Source: Moringa oleifera (taxonomy: Eukaryota; Streptophyta; Magnoliopsida; Brassicales; Moringaceae). From it: a DNA stretch of 64,000 bases. Made by a program: the position numbers and the translations under genes. The stretch covers positions 8,308,001 through 8,372,000 of the forward strand of contig JAJFZO010000344.1 of NCBI GenBank assembly GCA_021397835.1, given 5' to 3'. This document shows positions 38,413 through 53,400 of the stretch, piece by piece. Position 1 is the first letter of the stretch; each line of letters starts with the position of its first letter. Under the pieces are notes generated by a model that saw only the letters and a program-made list of their open reading frames with translations, was not told the origin of the DNA and did no database searches.

Positions 38413-41400
38413 TCAACCCCAGAACCTGCTCATGAAGCCCTTTCTGTCTTTCTTCATCCTGTTCTCAAGAGACGGGAAGTCAATAAAATTATAGGCAAGA
38501 TCTAGCACGATAGGATTGCGAGGCAATGATTGGAAAACCGGAGGAAAGGCTTCGATTCGTGGAACACTTTTCACGTTTGAATCACCAATGGCAGACTCGT
38601 ATTCATCAAGTTTCTCAAGAAGGTATTTCTCCACCTGAAACAAATAATTTGTTGAGATCTTACAACTGACGCTTTTAGCTCTCATTCATATAGGAAAGCA
38701 ACAAAAGGACAATAAATACAGTACAGTAAAAAGCCTCATCAGCATTGTCAGCAGCCTTGGACCCAAGAGCATCTCATCTCCCCAAAAAAAAAAAGAAAAA
38801 AAAAAGCATATGATCTCAACTCAATTCCAATAAGTGGATTTATGTGATTAGTAGCATTAAAAATAGTCATCTCAACCCACAAAATCAAAGACTGGTGCAG
38901 TATAAAAATCACAAAGTAGGACTTTGCGGAACTTCTAACAGCTTATAAAAACCGGGCAACCTAGATAAATCGATTTGCTTAAGCAGTAAAACCACCAAAT
39001 AGGCCTTCAACAATGTGGCTGCCCATCGTACAACCAATCACTTCTCCCTTCCATTTTTCCAATTTACATTAAACAATTACTGTATTCTGTAGATGATTTG
39101 AAGCTTATTTTACGAGAAAAAGAAGTAAAGGCCCGATGGTACCTTCTTGGCTCCATCTAGTGACATAGTAGAAACTTTCTTTGAGAGATTCTCAGGGGCC
39201 TTCTCCTCCTCTATAATCCCTGTTGCATGCTCTATACAACTATTGGCTCTGCACTCATTGTATAATGTCTTCAGCTCTTTGATTATCATCTGCCAGTCAT
39301 TAACAAGAGCAAATAAAAGTTACATGGTCCAAAAGAAAAGGAATGAAAAAAAAAAAAGAAGAATAGATCACATGGTCCAAACTCTAAACTCTAAAACTAA
39401 TTAAAAAGAGCAAATATATGCTGATATACCCACCACATGAATTTATCATAAAGGCCAAAAACACAATACTTGCTAAAAGAACTCATGAGAAGCAAGTAAA
39501 ATCCTCCACAAAATTGAACCTAACAAAACGATATACAGAGGAGCAGATGCATTTACATTGAAAGTTCATTACGCATGCTGAATTAACATGCACCAAACAG
39601 TTCTTCAATAATAAAAAAATGAAGATGTAATTACACACCTGATTACCATCCATATGACTTTGAAAGTTTTTGAGGGCATCTTCAGCGAGAGATCGAGCTC
39701 GGCTGTATAATGCATATGCTTCTGTTCTTTTTCCTGCCAAACTGTATGATCTTGCCAAGTAGAAGCACCTAAGAAAAAGTCCAAGAGAGCATTACTGAAC
39801 AATAAGCATAGCATGACATTAGTAATTGTCTAGACCATCACTCGGTCTCATTATTTTGACCACCACAGAATACACAATGCAATAACTATATCTTGCTGAG
39901 GTAAAGAATAAAAGAAAAGCATTGAAGGGTAATCAGTCGTTGAGCAAACCAATTAAGGTAGAGGTCCACAACTCATCCTTCCACAGAACACCTGAAAAAG
40001 GGCGCTTTTCTGCATGTAGAACTAGGGACAAAAAGAGCTGGCCAAGGCATTTGAGTCAAAAACTATGAGACTGAAGAAGATTCGATCAACACAGAGAGCT
40101 TTTTCTCCCTCATTATTGTGTTTTGATATTTCAGAGAAAAGTAGTGCCTTTTTTTTTTTTTTTGAGCAGAAATAAAATGTGCAGTATTTTTTACAGAGCA
40201 CCCAGGGGGTGAATCCCAGTACAATTTTAGTTTGTAGGAGTTAGTAATTCTATGAACTCTAATAAATCCTCCCAATTTACAAAATAATTCCCAGAAACCC
40301 ATAATTTTAATACACTTACCCATGACTCTTTCACTACGTGTTTCAATATCATCAAATACCCTTCTCTTTCTCTCTTTCCATGTGACCCAAAATACAAACT
40401 GAGGAATCATACACAACAATTTTTTCATCTATTTTCCAGCTTTCTGTCCGCTCCACACAGTCAATTCCTCCTCTACCGTCCTTGCTTGAACCCAGACCAG
40501 TCCCAACGATTTTAATGCCCTCTCCCATTGAGCAATCTAGTTGCAGCTTAGCAGTAAGTGACTGACTGTCTCCTCTGCCTCTTTACATAAGTAACACCGG
40601 TTCGCCAGGATTTTTCTACTTTTTCTCAGGTTATCTATCGTCAAAATTTTTCTCAGTACAGCCTCCCATGTGAAGAGAGCCATTTAGGAGGCACCCTTAT
40701 TTTCCAGATTCGCTTCCTTACTTCACCACTGTTAAGCCCTTTGTAGTATGACTTTACTGTAAACCCATTTCTTCCCCTCTGTCCAGCTTCCACATTGCTC
40801 TATCCTCCACCTGGTTCTCTATTTCAATGCATTGTAGCCTAGCATACAGCTCTTCAATTTGACTAACTTCCTAATCTTGTGCATCCCTTTGACATCAGAT
40901 ATACCATAACTGGCCTTCCCCATTCACCTCTCTGCACTCATTAACCCATACTTCTTTATTGTGTGCCACCAGAAAGATATTGGGATAATCATCCCTTGAA
41001 GTTGGGTCACCACACCACTTATCCTTCCAGAATTTAACAGTATCTACTCTTCCCACTTTGAATTCTGTCCATAACTTGAATTTCTTCCACACATTTCTAA
41101 TGGACTTCCACACGCTCACTCCATACTTTTCTTTCCCCATTTTGGTCATCCATCCTCCCTCCAACTCACCATACTTACTCTCCACAACCTTCCTCCGCAA
41201 CCACTCTTTTTTCCACCATAAACTTCCACGACCATTTTCCCAAGGCCTTATTGAATAATACAAGGTCCTTGAATACCCAGCCCTCCTCTATCAACTGTTT
41301 GCTTGAGCACTTTCCACCTAACTAACTGGTATTTATAAGTGTCACCTATACTACCCCATAAAAACCTTTTTTGAATCATCTCCATCTTCCTGGCTACCTC

Positions 41401-44400
41401 TTTTGGTAATGGGAAGAAAGACATAAAGTACACAGGCAGATTAGATAGTGTACTCTTTATCAAAGTGAGTCTTCCAGCTATTGACAAGTAATGCCTTTTC
41501 TACCCTGCTAGTTTCCCCTCGAATCTCTACAAAATTCCATTCCATATAGTTTTCTCTTTGTACTTAGCACCTAGAGGCAGCCCCAAATACTTCATAGGAA
41601 AGCTTGCCACTTTACATCCCATGACAGCAGCTAATTCCGTCCCATCCCCTTCTTTTCCCACAACAACCAGCTCACTCTTTCCCACATTGATTTTCAACCC
41701 CAATACTGTCCGAAAGCCTACCAAAACAGCCTTTATATTCAAGAATTGCTCCTCTTCAGCTCCACAAAAAACAATAATATCATTAGTGAATAGTAAATGG
41801 CCATCATCTGATTGTCGGATCTCCTAACTTTAAAGCCCTCCAACAACCTGTACTCTAACTATCCCTTTCAACAAATTGTCCAGCGCCTCCATCACCAATA
41901 TAAGCAACAACAGGGATAAGGGATCCTTTTGTCTTAAGCCCTTATTGGAGTTGAAAAACTGTGATGGATAACCATATACCAAAACAGCAAAGAAAGCTGT
42001 CGAAATACACCCGTACATCCATCTACACCATTTTTCTCCACACCCACTTTTTTAGGCATGTACATTAAAAAGAAACCAAGACACATGATCGTAAGCCTTC
42101 TCTATATTGCACACCACTCTTTTTTCTTTTTTTTTTTTTTTCAACTTCATTTCTCTTGATAAAAGTGTTTTGGTTTTGACCGACTATTGCCTCCACAGCC
42201 TGCCTAGATCTTCTCGCCAACACCTTAGATAACAGCTTGTACATACAACCCACTAAACTTTTCTTGGGTATCAATACTATGAATATAGAGTTTAGTGACT
42301 TGACGAATTTACTGCATCTATGGAACTCATCAAATAACTTCATCACTTCTACTTTCATCGTGCCCCAAATTGATTTTACAAATACCATTGAAAACCAATC
42401 TGGCCTCATGTCCTTATTGCCATCACATGTCCTCATTGAAAACCCAAACAAAGCTTAAAGCTTTAATCTGCTGCTTGAGTTCATGGGTAATCTCGTAGAA
42501 ATCTCAGCCCATTGAGTTTTGGTTGTCACCCCCCTGTTTTTGTGTACAACTTTTTGCAATATCTACTGATCCCTTCCTTTTAACTCATCCTCCCTTTCTA
42601 CCATGCTATCATCTATCTACAACTTACCAATAAAATTGTTTCTCCTCTGCACATTTGTTGTCTTACGAAAAAAGATGGTATTTTTAACTCCTATTTTTAT
42701 CCGTAAAGCTCACGGTTTCTGGCACCAAGAATTTCCTCCATTTTCAACAAATAAACTAACTCATTATTCAACTCCGTCCTTCTCCTCTAAAGTTCCGCAT
42801 TGCTGCCACCCTCCATGATAATTCTTTCTGCTACCTGCAAGTTTTTCCATAGATTTTATCTTTGCTACTCTACAGACCCAAACTGATCACTCTTTCATTT
42901 TTTGACCTCCTCCTTCATTGCGTTCAACTTACAAGCAACCACATAGCTTGCATTCCCTTCCTCCCTCACTCTCTCCCACCATTTCTTCACCCGTTGGTCA
43001 AAATCCTTAATTCGCAACACATATTGTCAAATCTAAAAGGGCAAAGACCTAACTTCATCCCCTTCATCACCAACAATATTGGGTTATGATCCAAAATCGA
43101 CCTAAGCAGCAACTGCTACTACATACATGGGAATGCCTCTTCCTAACTCCTTGATACTCATAACATATCTAGCCAAGACATTGATGAATTGTCCCTCAGA
43201 TTAGACTAAGTGAACCATCCCCCTCTCAATGGTAGATCCTGCAATTTAGGTTCCATAATTATTTCTCTAAATTCCCAAAATAATCCCCACCACTACCAAT
43301 CCCCAATCTTTCATATGAATAGAGCACCAAATTAAAATCACTCCCATCACCCATGACTTCGTTCCACATCTTATCCGGCATTCACTCAAATCCAAAAATC
43401 TTGCCTTTCTCTCTTATTGAAATCTCCTCCTATCAAGGTATATATCAAGGTATATTCCACAGTCTTCTACACTCTCCCAACTCTTCTCATAACTTGACCT
43501 GTATCTCCACCACACTGCTACTATATACTTCGGTGAAACACCCACTCAAATCCATCCTCCTCCCTTTGAAAAATACAAGAGATGGATTCCACTCATATCC
43601 AATGCTCTAAACATCTTCCCAATTTTTCATTCCACATCACAAGTACACCACTTGCATTCCCTAAAGTCGATAAGGCTTTTCATTCCATTCCCCTCCCTTT
43701 GCTCCCACACATTTCGTACTATCCCCTTATTCATATTTTCAATTTTCATCTCCTAAATGCATGCCCACTTCTTCAATACATGTGTGACCACCACCATCTT
43801 CTCAATCTCATTCAATCCCCCTAACATTGCAAGAAAAGAATTTTATGCATTATGATCACACGCTCTTTTTCCACCCTAGCAACATCCTCCAACTTTCTCC
43901 CACTTTTCATAGTTGACTGAAAATTCCAAGCATTTTAATTCCCTGCTCGCTACACCTTTTCCTTTCTTACAAGAAACACTCTTGCTTGATTGGTTTACAT
44001 GTTTCTCCCACTTTTTTCTTTCAATCTCACTAAACTAGCTAAAAGCAAGTTCCTTAAATTCTTTAAAGGAGACTCCTACTGTTTTACAAACTTTTATCAT
44101 GTTCTTCAACACCCTCCCTGATACTGCCACTTACCACTCATGCTCTATTCGCTCCATAGTCCCACCATTATGCAACTTTATCAATCCATATTGATTTCTT
44201 GTTAGTACATCTAGACTCTAAAATGCTTCTGCTTCTACTATTGATCCATCTCCTCATTAATCTGCATCTTTGAGGCCAACCTTTCTGCATTGGTATCCCT
44301 CATAACAATATGCCTTTCAGTACCCTCCTCAGTCCCTTTCCATAAACTCATCATGTTGTCCTCCAATCCTTCTGTCACAGGCTTGCTACATTCTACTAAA

Positions 44401-47400
44401 GTGCCTATTACTTCTGCCTTTTTTGGTGCCACCAGTAAGATCTCTTTCCTTTTGTCTCTATTTCAAGCCCCCAGATACCTATTCTCCCAACCCCCACTTT
44501 CTATCATCTTTGTTCTCCTCCCCACTGATAGCCATTGACCTCCCAACTTCCCCACAGTTTGATCAACAGACCTATCCGTTGTGTCCCTAATTATTTGCTC
44601 TATTATTGTTTCCTCTTCCCGTTCTACAATCTTATCAAGCCTTAGGTCAAGGCCTGAACTTGAGTGATGAACCAAACTCCTCTTATTTCCTCCATAAGCA
44701 CCATAAATATTAACGTTTCTCTTCCACATATTCAAAATAACATCTCCAGCCACCTCTGTTGCAATCGGTGCTGTCAATCTAGCTGGAGAAGGGCTATTTC
44801 GTTGAAGAATGAGGTTCGAGTCTATCGAACCTGAAAGCCTCCTTATCGGGCTGAAATTACCCAACTTTACAGGTTTTAGGTCTACCAACATTTTAACCCA
44901 TTTACCCATAACATTGGCCCATTATCTTTGGCCTGCCAACTAGATCCGCCCAACACTCACAACTCAAACCCATTAAACATCATCGTCGAGTTGCTATGGC
45001 ATGAGGACCGATCTCCAGCTTCTGCCCATCGTCGAGTTGCTATGGCGTCCCTCAATCACTTTATCCTATCCTTTTTATAGGCTGAATCGATAGTGACAAT
45101 TACGACACCGCCCCTCCCATGAGAACTGGTCTCTAGCTTCGGCTCATCGTCAAGTTACGTCCCTTGATCACTTTATAAGCACCATAATCATTAACGTTTC
45201 TCTTCCACATATTCAAAATAACATCTCCAGCCACCTTTGTTGTAATCGGTGCTATCAATCTAACTGGAGAATGGCTATTTCGTTGAAGAATGAGGATCGA
45301 GTCTATTGAACCCAAAGTCTCCTTATCGGGCTGAAATTACCCAACTTTACAGGTTTTAGGTCTACCAACATTTTAACCCATTTACCCATAACATTGGCCC
45401 ATTATCCTTGGCCTGCCAACTAGATCCGCCCAACACTCACAACTCAAACCCATTAAACATCATCGTCGAGTTGCTATGGCATGAGGACCGATCTCCAGCT
45501 TCTGCCCATCGTCGAGTTGCTATGGCGTCCCTCAATCACTTTATCCTATCCTTTTTATAGGCTGAATCGATAGTGACAATTACGACACCGCCCCTCCCAT
45601 GAGAACTGGTCTCTAGCTTCGGCTCATCGTCAAGTTACGTCCCTCGATCACTTTATCCCATCCTTTCTATAGGTTGAATCAATAATAACAATAAGGGCAC
45701 CAAATTTACTCCCTAATATCACTATATTGCCTTTCTTTTCCCTCCATCTCTGTGAGCCTCTAGTATTACCCTCATCCCTCTTCTTTTCTCTTCTTTTTTC
45801 TCACATACCTTCTCCACAGCATCCGCTACCTTAATCCATATTCCACCATTATCCTTGTATGAACAAATTAAGATCGAATCTTGTACCCTTTAAACTCCGA
45901 GAGCTTAAAAAAAAAAAAAAAGGCTCAGGCGATTCTCCTCCTTCGACAAGGAAAAGCAACCTGTCATCTCCTCTCCACTTATGTTTACTTAGGATTTCGC
46001 ACTAAGGAATCAAAAGATCCCCTTAACCACGTTGTTTCCTCTTGGCTGAAGAAGATGGGTGAACGATGCCTTTTATTACACTCCATCACATTCAAGCTAA
46101 CATTGATCTTTTGATCTTTCACAAATTCGAACTCTTTTCTCTCTATTCTCACTCGATAGACCCACGGGGGATCATATCTTCCTTATCGATTGTTTTTTGT
46201 GACCTTTTTGATGCCCATCTTCATCGCCTTACTTTCACTCTCACTTTCCATCATTTTTGAATCGAGAATCCTAAGTCACCAACCTCGATTAGCGAATATC
46301 AATTTGGATCACATCAATACCCCAACTCGCCCACCTAGGTCATACCTCAGTCTATAACTTAACCATAATTCCTCTAGGCTTAATACCATATGTCTCTATA
46401 TGATCCGACCCAAATTTCTACAACACTCGCTTTCATTGCCGCTTGTCACCTTTCACCATATCTATCCACAATTTCCCATCTTCAACCGCGCACCCTCCTA
46501 ACTCTCTCGCAATTGATAGATTGTGCCGAACGAACCACCTTCAAAAGGGTCACGAATCCAACCTTGGCTCCTCCAAAGGTTTCGTTTGAATCTGCTTACC
46601 CATATCCCCCAATCTCTTACTCGCCTCCTCTTCTGCTCCCGTAATGTTCTCTGACTAATTTCCACCAGCTAAAATCGTCTCCTCCATTCGAAGCAAAGAG
46701 TGCTCCCTTTCTCTTGTCGCTGATCTTAAAAATCCATAAGAACATCCCATTTTATTTGAGTCTACCACTGCGAGTAACACTGTTTTCCCTTCTCTCCTCT
46801 TTCTTACCCACTTCACTCTCCTTCCAGCCACCACCAAGCTGTTCATCAATAACCACAACCACCTCCAATCTTCCCCATTCAAAAAAATTGAGCTACATTT
46901 CCTTTTACTTTGCTTAGTAATGCGAATTTGCCCTTCACTCCATTGCCTTTGAATCCGAATAATTTCCTCTCAATTCTGATGGAGAAGATCTCCATCAAGA
47001 ATCCAAGCAAATTTACTACTCGTATAGTTTTTGAAATTTTCTCTCCCAATTTGTCCTTAATGCCTTTCTCCTTCCTTTTCTTTTTTAATAAAATAACTGA
47101 GGTATCCATCAAATTTCCTCCATCATTTTACTGTCACAAACCAACCTGGAGTCAGTAGCCCTGCAACTAATCACACGGCCTAAACTTACGATCCGCAATA
47201 AACAGAGCCACCCTGAGGGAATTCGAAGCCTAAACCTAGCCTACAAGTCGACTCTTGGTAAGAAAAGTAATGCTCCTTCATGCACAACCACAAAACCACA
47301 AATCAATAAACAGTCACCCTGAGGGAATTCGAAGCCTAAACCTAGCCTAAAAGTCGATGCTTGGTAAGAAAAGTAGTGCTTCTTAATGCACAACCACAAA

Positions 47401-50400
47401 ACCACAAATCTTTTGGGTAGTCAAAACAATTGATTTAAGGTGTGAAGGGTATTAGCATGGTACATAGAGAAAGTCACAACCAAAGTAGCAATAAACTCAA
47501 TGAAAAGTTGTCCCAAAAGTAAAGGAAAAAAACATAATAAGAATAAGACCTTTCTGCACGGAAAGCCAAACTTTTTAGTTGACACTCTTCAGCGAATGCT
47601 ACTTCCTCTGGTTTTCTATTTCTTCCAGAACTAACTAGATCAGAAAGATCAGCAGTGTTCTGCCAATAAAAGACATTAATTTACAAGTAAATCCTTAATC
47701 TTTTCGGGAAATAAGGTATCTCAAAAACAAATATGCAGTATGACCACTAACCTGTAATAAAAGATCATACAAACGGACGAGCTCCTCAGGCTTGGTAACT
47801 TTCTCACTTTTGTCATCACGGCGCCTACTAAGTTTATTCTTTGCAATACTAACCAGCAACTGGTTCCGCTCAATGGTTCGTTGTCCTAACACAGCACTAA
47901 CAGCTTTATCAAGGCCATTTAAGTCATCTTTCACATTCTCAGCATTTCCTGCACTGACCTAAAATATAGGGTACATCAGGAACATCAGTCCAACAGACAA
48001 TAGAATGTATTGCAGTAAAAATGCTTCCTTTTCTGGCTTTGCAAGATTTTTTCGATTTGAAGAAACAAACCAACCCATTTATCACTGTAGAAATACCCAA
48101 GGCATATTAAATGCCCAGACAATTTAGGATGAAGACCATGCAATCAACATTTGAAAAGAAAAAGAAGTGAAGAAAACTGCCGAGAGATCATTTTTTTTAA
48201 CAATTAAACCAACAGCAGGACCTCTTTAAGGTTCCATACCAGGTCACTGCGAATGGAGCTCCTAGCCTCCTGATATGCGGAAAAAATTTTGTCGAAAATA
48301 ACTAATCTTTTCTCTGCAGGGAGTGTATCTGCTGCAGGACCATGTAAATCCTTCTCCAATTCTTGCGCTGAACAATCATAACAGAAGAAAAAACATGAGA
48401 CTGGGGGAAAAGTCTAAGATGATGACTGCATGCACATGCACTGGCTATGGAAACAGAAGATTTCTAACAAATAGATGAAAGGCGCAAAATGTACTCCTCC
48501 TTAAGCATTCAATGCAATGATGTTGTTCAAATCACTAAAGAAATCAATCCAACCTTTCAAAATGGCAACCCTGGTTTTTGCATTGGATATAGGAAACCTA
48601 TGCCCAAGCCAATGAAACTCTGTTAAGGATGCAGCCTGTTGAGATCTTTCCTCAGCCATAACAGCCTTCAAATTCAAGCAATGCAACACATCAGAAGTAC
48701 CTCCATAAAAGATAAGTCACACTGCACACTGTTGTCTAGCATAATAAAGCTAATCAGTACCCACAAACTAAAAAATAAAAAATCAAATTGAAGGCCATCC
48801 AAATTACGATGATAACCAAGTATAGAAAAGTGGCAGGATGAGATTCTGAGGTCAAAAATAAGGGACGATGTGTTCATGTAAGCATATGTAGTTCAACAAC
48901 TGCAAAATGATTTTTCAGCCGAATCCATTAATATGAAGACACTCAATCAGAAAGGAACAGATGAAGCTGCACCCAGGAGCTGTACAAGTGTAAAGATATT
49001 AACTCCTCATCGTTCATGAACCATTTAGGAAACAAACTGACATCACATAGTAGCACAAATGATGAGAGGAACACATGAAAGTTTACATGCATGCACAAGC
49101 GTGTGATCGCACACACTGGACAGAGGGAAGGAGGGGAAGAACAAAGAGACCTATTACAACCAAATAAATAAACATAATTATTTTTGAAACAAGAAGTCCT
49201 CAAGTCTGTATCAGAATATATTTTGGTAAAGAATTATGTTTATTAGAGAGCCAGATTGAAGGTGAGGTAGCATTCACACTGAAATGATTAACTTTCCAAA
49301 AAGAAAGCAAGAGATTTGATGCCACTGAAATTGCATTAGTGAAGGCAAAATATGTAGTTAAAGCATCATATACAACACCTATCTGGAATAAACCAGCTTA
49401 CCTCCAACTTTGCTTTAAAAAGGTCTAGTGCAGGACCTTCCATCTCACCAATATGTAGAAGCTCTGAGGCTTGCAAATTTGACTCGCCAATTTTGTGTAA
49501 ACAGTATTGAATACTAGGTTCAAGCTCCTCAACCCGCTCACGGCACAAAACTTGATTGTCAAGATCTCCATATTTTCCAAGTTCCTCATAAACCGCCCTA
49601 TGCATATGAATAAAGTTAACAACAGAAAGAAGGTATAACACACTGGGCATTTATTAGGGTGACATTTGCAGCCAAAATGGGAAATCTCAAACAAGCTGAG
49701 AAAAAAAAAGTGACAGGCTACATCACTCTTTCTTCTTTTCACAGGAGAACCACCAATCAGAGAGTCATTGGATAAGTATTTTTAACATGAAAAAATCATT
49801 ACTGGATGCTTCACCGTTACTGAGATAAGAATGAACCTGGCACTTTTGAAATTCTTCAATGCAGTGTCCCAATTCTGCTCTTGCTCAAACAATAAATTTC
49901 CTTTCATATAGGATGCATAGGCCTACAAAAATTGCAAATAAAATGTTAAGAGAATTATGAATGGAAAACTCATGCCATACTTGATCAATCAGATAAAATT
50001 CCCCCAATAACATGAGCACATTAGAAAAAAGTTAAAAAAGAATTCAAAACCTAAAACAGCCCAGCAGAAAATAAAAAACCTTTTTTTTCTTCTTTGAATT
50101 TGCAGCAGTAAGACATAGTAGACATGTAGATTATTTGAAAAAGAAAACAAAGATAGTCTTAACAATTAATTGCATCTATGCCTGAGTCCATCTAACCACA
50201 ATATAACCAATATAGGACTAATAGATACCTTAAACAATTCTTTCAAACTCATGCCTCATTGTCAACTAGATAAAAACATGCTAGTCCTGCACACACATCT
50301 TACCGGCTCCATTTATATTTTCTGATAGAAACACGCATAATTACATTACTATCATGGCACCAAGGTGGTGCCTCCCATTTACAAGGACAAAAAACCTATT

Positions 50401-53400
50401 TAGAGATAAGGAATTCAAAGAACTCCACTACAACCTTCTCATTTACAATATTCACCCATTTAATTCAAACTCCCAATATTTAATTCCACCTATCTCTAAA
50501 CAAGAAAAAAAAAAAGAGGGGTTTTTCCTCCCCTCAAAAGTTCTTTGATTTCTTTCGTTCCATACTAGCCAAAAAATTAGGAAGGAACTTTTACAGCCAC
50601 GTTTCTCCTCTCTTTCACCACCTGCAGCCCTCCCCATGCTGCAATCTCCACTATGATCCTACTGCCATCCACTTATAACCCAACGGCTCTAGCATAGTTT
50701 CCCATATCTATCTCATCCACTTGCAACAAAGCAGTTCATGGTTAATAGATTCAGCACATTCTTTACATTAAAAACACTTGTTAACCAAAGTCTTTCCTTT
50801 CTTCTGCAAGTAATCAATAGTGAGGGGCTTCCCCCAAGCAGCTTTCCATACACAAAAGGCCACCCTAAGCGGCACTGTGCCCTTCCATATTATCTTTCAT
50901 GGCAGCAGGCCCATTTCTCTTTGTCCACAGCTACTCTCAATCCTTTAGCAGCAGTCCTTTAGCGTAAACAGATTGGCAGCATTTCCTCTCCAAAGTATTG
51001 TATCCATATCAGTCCTATGTGCTCTAGAAGCATATTTTTTTTCAAAGAAGCGTCCCATTGTGCTTATCTCCTAATCCTGCATATCTCTTCTAAAAGCAGC
51101 ATCACAAATGATATTATCATCTTGCGTTAACATATAATCACTAACCTTAGCTTGTTTGTTGGAAGCCAAGTTATAAATAAATGGAAGTTCTTTGATTAGT
51201 GAGTTCTCACCACACCAAACATCATGCCAAAAACTGATGTAAAGTCCACACCCCAAGTTGGATGTCACTCAAGGTCTAGACTAGTAAGTTCTCACCACAC
51301 CAAACATCATGCCAAAAACTGATGTAAAGTCCACACCCCACGTTGGATGTCACTCAAGGTCTAGACTCCTCCCATCCTTTTCTAATAGCCCCCCAAACTC
51401 CCATCTCATAGCTATCTCTCCCCAATACTGTCATCCAACCCCCAATCTACACTCCACCATTCTTCTCCACAAGCTATTCCTTTCCCTCGTGAACCTCCAT
51501 AACCATTTCCTCAAAAATTCCTTGTTAAAGGATTGAATTGGTTTGATTCTCAATCCACCTGTCCCTAATGAACTACCTCCTAGCTTACCAAAGCGATATT
51601 TGCCAGCACCCCACAAAAACTGCCTCTGTAGCTATTCCAATATCAAAGCCACATCCCTAGGTATTGGGAAAAAGAACATAAAATATAATAGAATACTAAT
51701 CAATGTCAATCTCCTCCCTTCAAACAAGTAACCTCTCTTCCATCCTACTAATTTTCTTTCAACTCTCTCCACCACCTTATTACTGATTATTTTCTCTTTA
51801 TGCTCTATTTTCGAAGATAGGCCCACGTATTGCATTGAAAATGACCCCACCTTACAACGTAAGAATCTTGTAAGGGTTTTCACGTCCACTCCCTCCCCTA
51901 ATGGGATCAACTTATTTTTTCCCAAGTTTATTCTCAAACCCGCAACTACCTCAAAACATAAAAGAATACATTTGACATTCACCAACTGCTTTTCATCTTG
52001 CCCATAAAACAAAATAATATCATTTACGAAGAGTAAGTGTGATACCACCATCTTTCTCCCCTTTATGCCCATTGCTCTCATCATCCAATCAAGAGCCTCC
52101 ATGACAAGGATGAAAAGATGAGGTGACAATGGGTCTTCCAGCTTCAAGCCTTTTGGAAGCCCTAAAGAATTATGTTGGACCCCCATTCGTTAATGCTGAA
52201 AAAGATGTAATAGATATGCATCTCATTATCCACTGACACCACTTCTCCTCACGTCCCACCCTCCTCAACATATAGGCCACAAACTCCCACAACACATGAT
52301 CATAAGCTTTCTCCACTGATGGTCCAACAATGCGTCAACTATCTAGGTTGCATCCAAAATCTGGCCTCCTTTCATAAAAGCATTTAGATTAGCACCAAAC
52401 CACTTTTATCAACCACTACTCTAAATCTAAAAGCCAACACCTTAGCAAGAGGTTTGTACACACTTCCAATCAAGCTCATTGGACAAAAATCCGGAATATT
52501 ATGAGCGTTATTTTTCTTTAGGATTAGCACAACGAATATAGAATTTAATGAGGCAACAAACTTACCAATTTCATGAAACCACCTAAATATCACCATGATC
52601 TCAACTTTCACAGTATCCCACTGATTTTGAAAAAAGACATGGAAAAACCATTCAATCCAGGTGCTTTATCAGCATCACAATCATCCAATGCCCTCATAAC
52701 CTCCTCCTCCTTAAATGGTCCTCAATCCACCCCTAAAGGTCATTATCAATGCGATCAAAAGACAAACCATCCAATGTAAGCCTTGATTCATATTCTTCCC
52801 CATACAATTCTTGGTAGTATTCTTTAAGTCTTTTTTTACGCTCTGCTTGCTCTTCCACTGGTATATCCTAGATTTTAAAGCACTGTTGAAGTTGTCTTCT
52901 ATGCAAATTTGTAGTTCTAAAAAAAAAAAATTAGTATTTTAATCCCTTTCTTTCAACCACTAGGCTTCGAATTTTTGTCTCCAAAATATCTCCTTCATCT
53001 TCATAAGGGTTGAGACCTTACTCTTCCTATTGGTTGTCTCTACTCCTCTTTGACCATTCAACTCCTTACTCTTTAACTCTGACAACTCTCAAGATAAAGT
53101 TTATTGCCTTCTATTCAAATCACCCACTTTTTCGTTCCATCTTCTGAGTTGTTGTTTCAAATTCTTCAGCTTAGTCACCACCACATAACTAGCTTTCCCT
53201 GTCACCCTATCATCTTCCCACATAACCAGCATATAACATCTTCCTACTGTCTACTCAATAAATGCTCGATTACCACCCTTTATTCTATGATGTTCAACCC
53301 CTCACATTCCATGATGCAATTTTAGACATAGAACGCCTCTTTAATCCTTCGACACCTCCCTTTCGTTTTTTTTTTTTTTTATGCCATTGAGAATTGCATG

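Noticed and set aside
42237..43824. Series of plus-strand ORFs of 70-85 codons rich in Ser, Pro, His and Leu
   Set aside because: They are the antisense of the LINE endonuclease/reverse transcriptase region, which reads sensibly on the minus strand.
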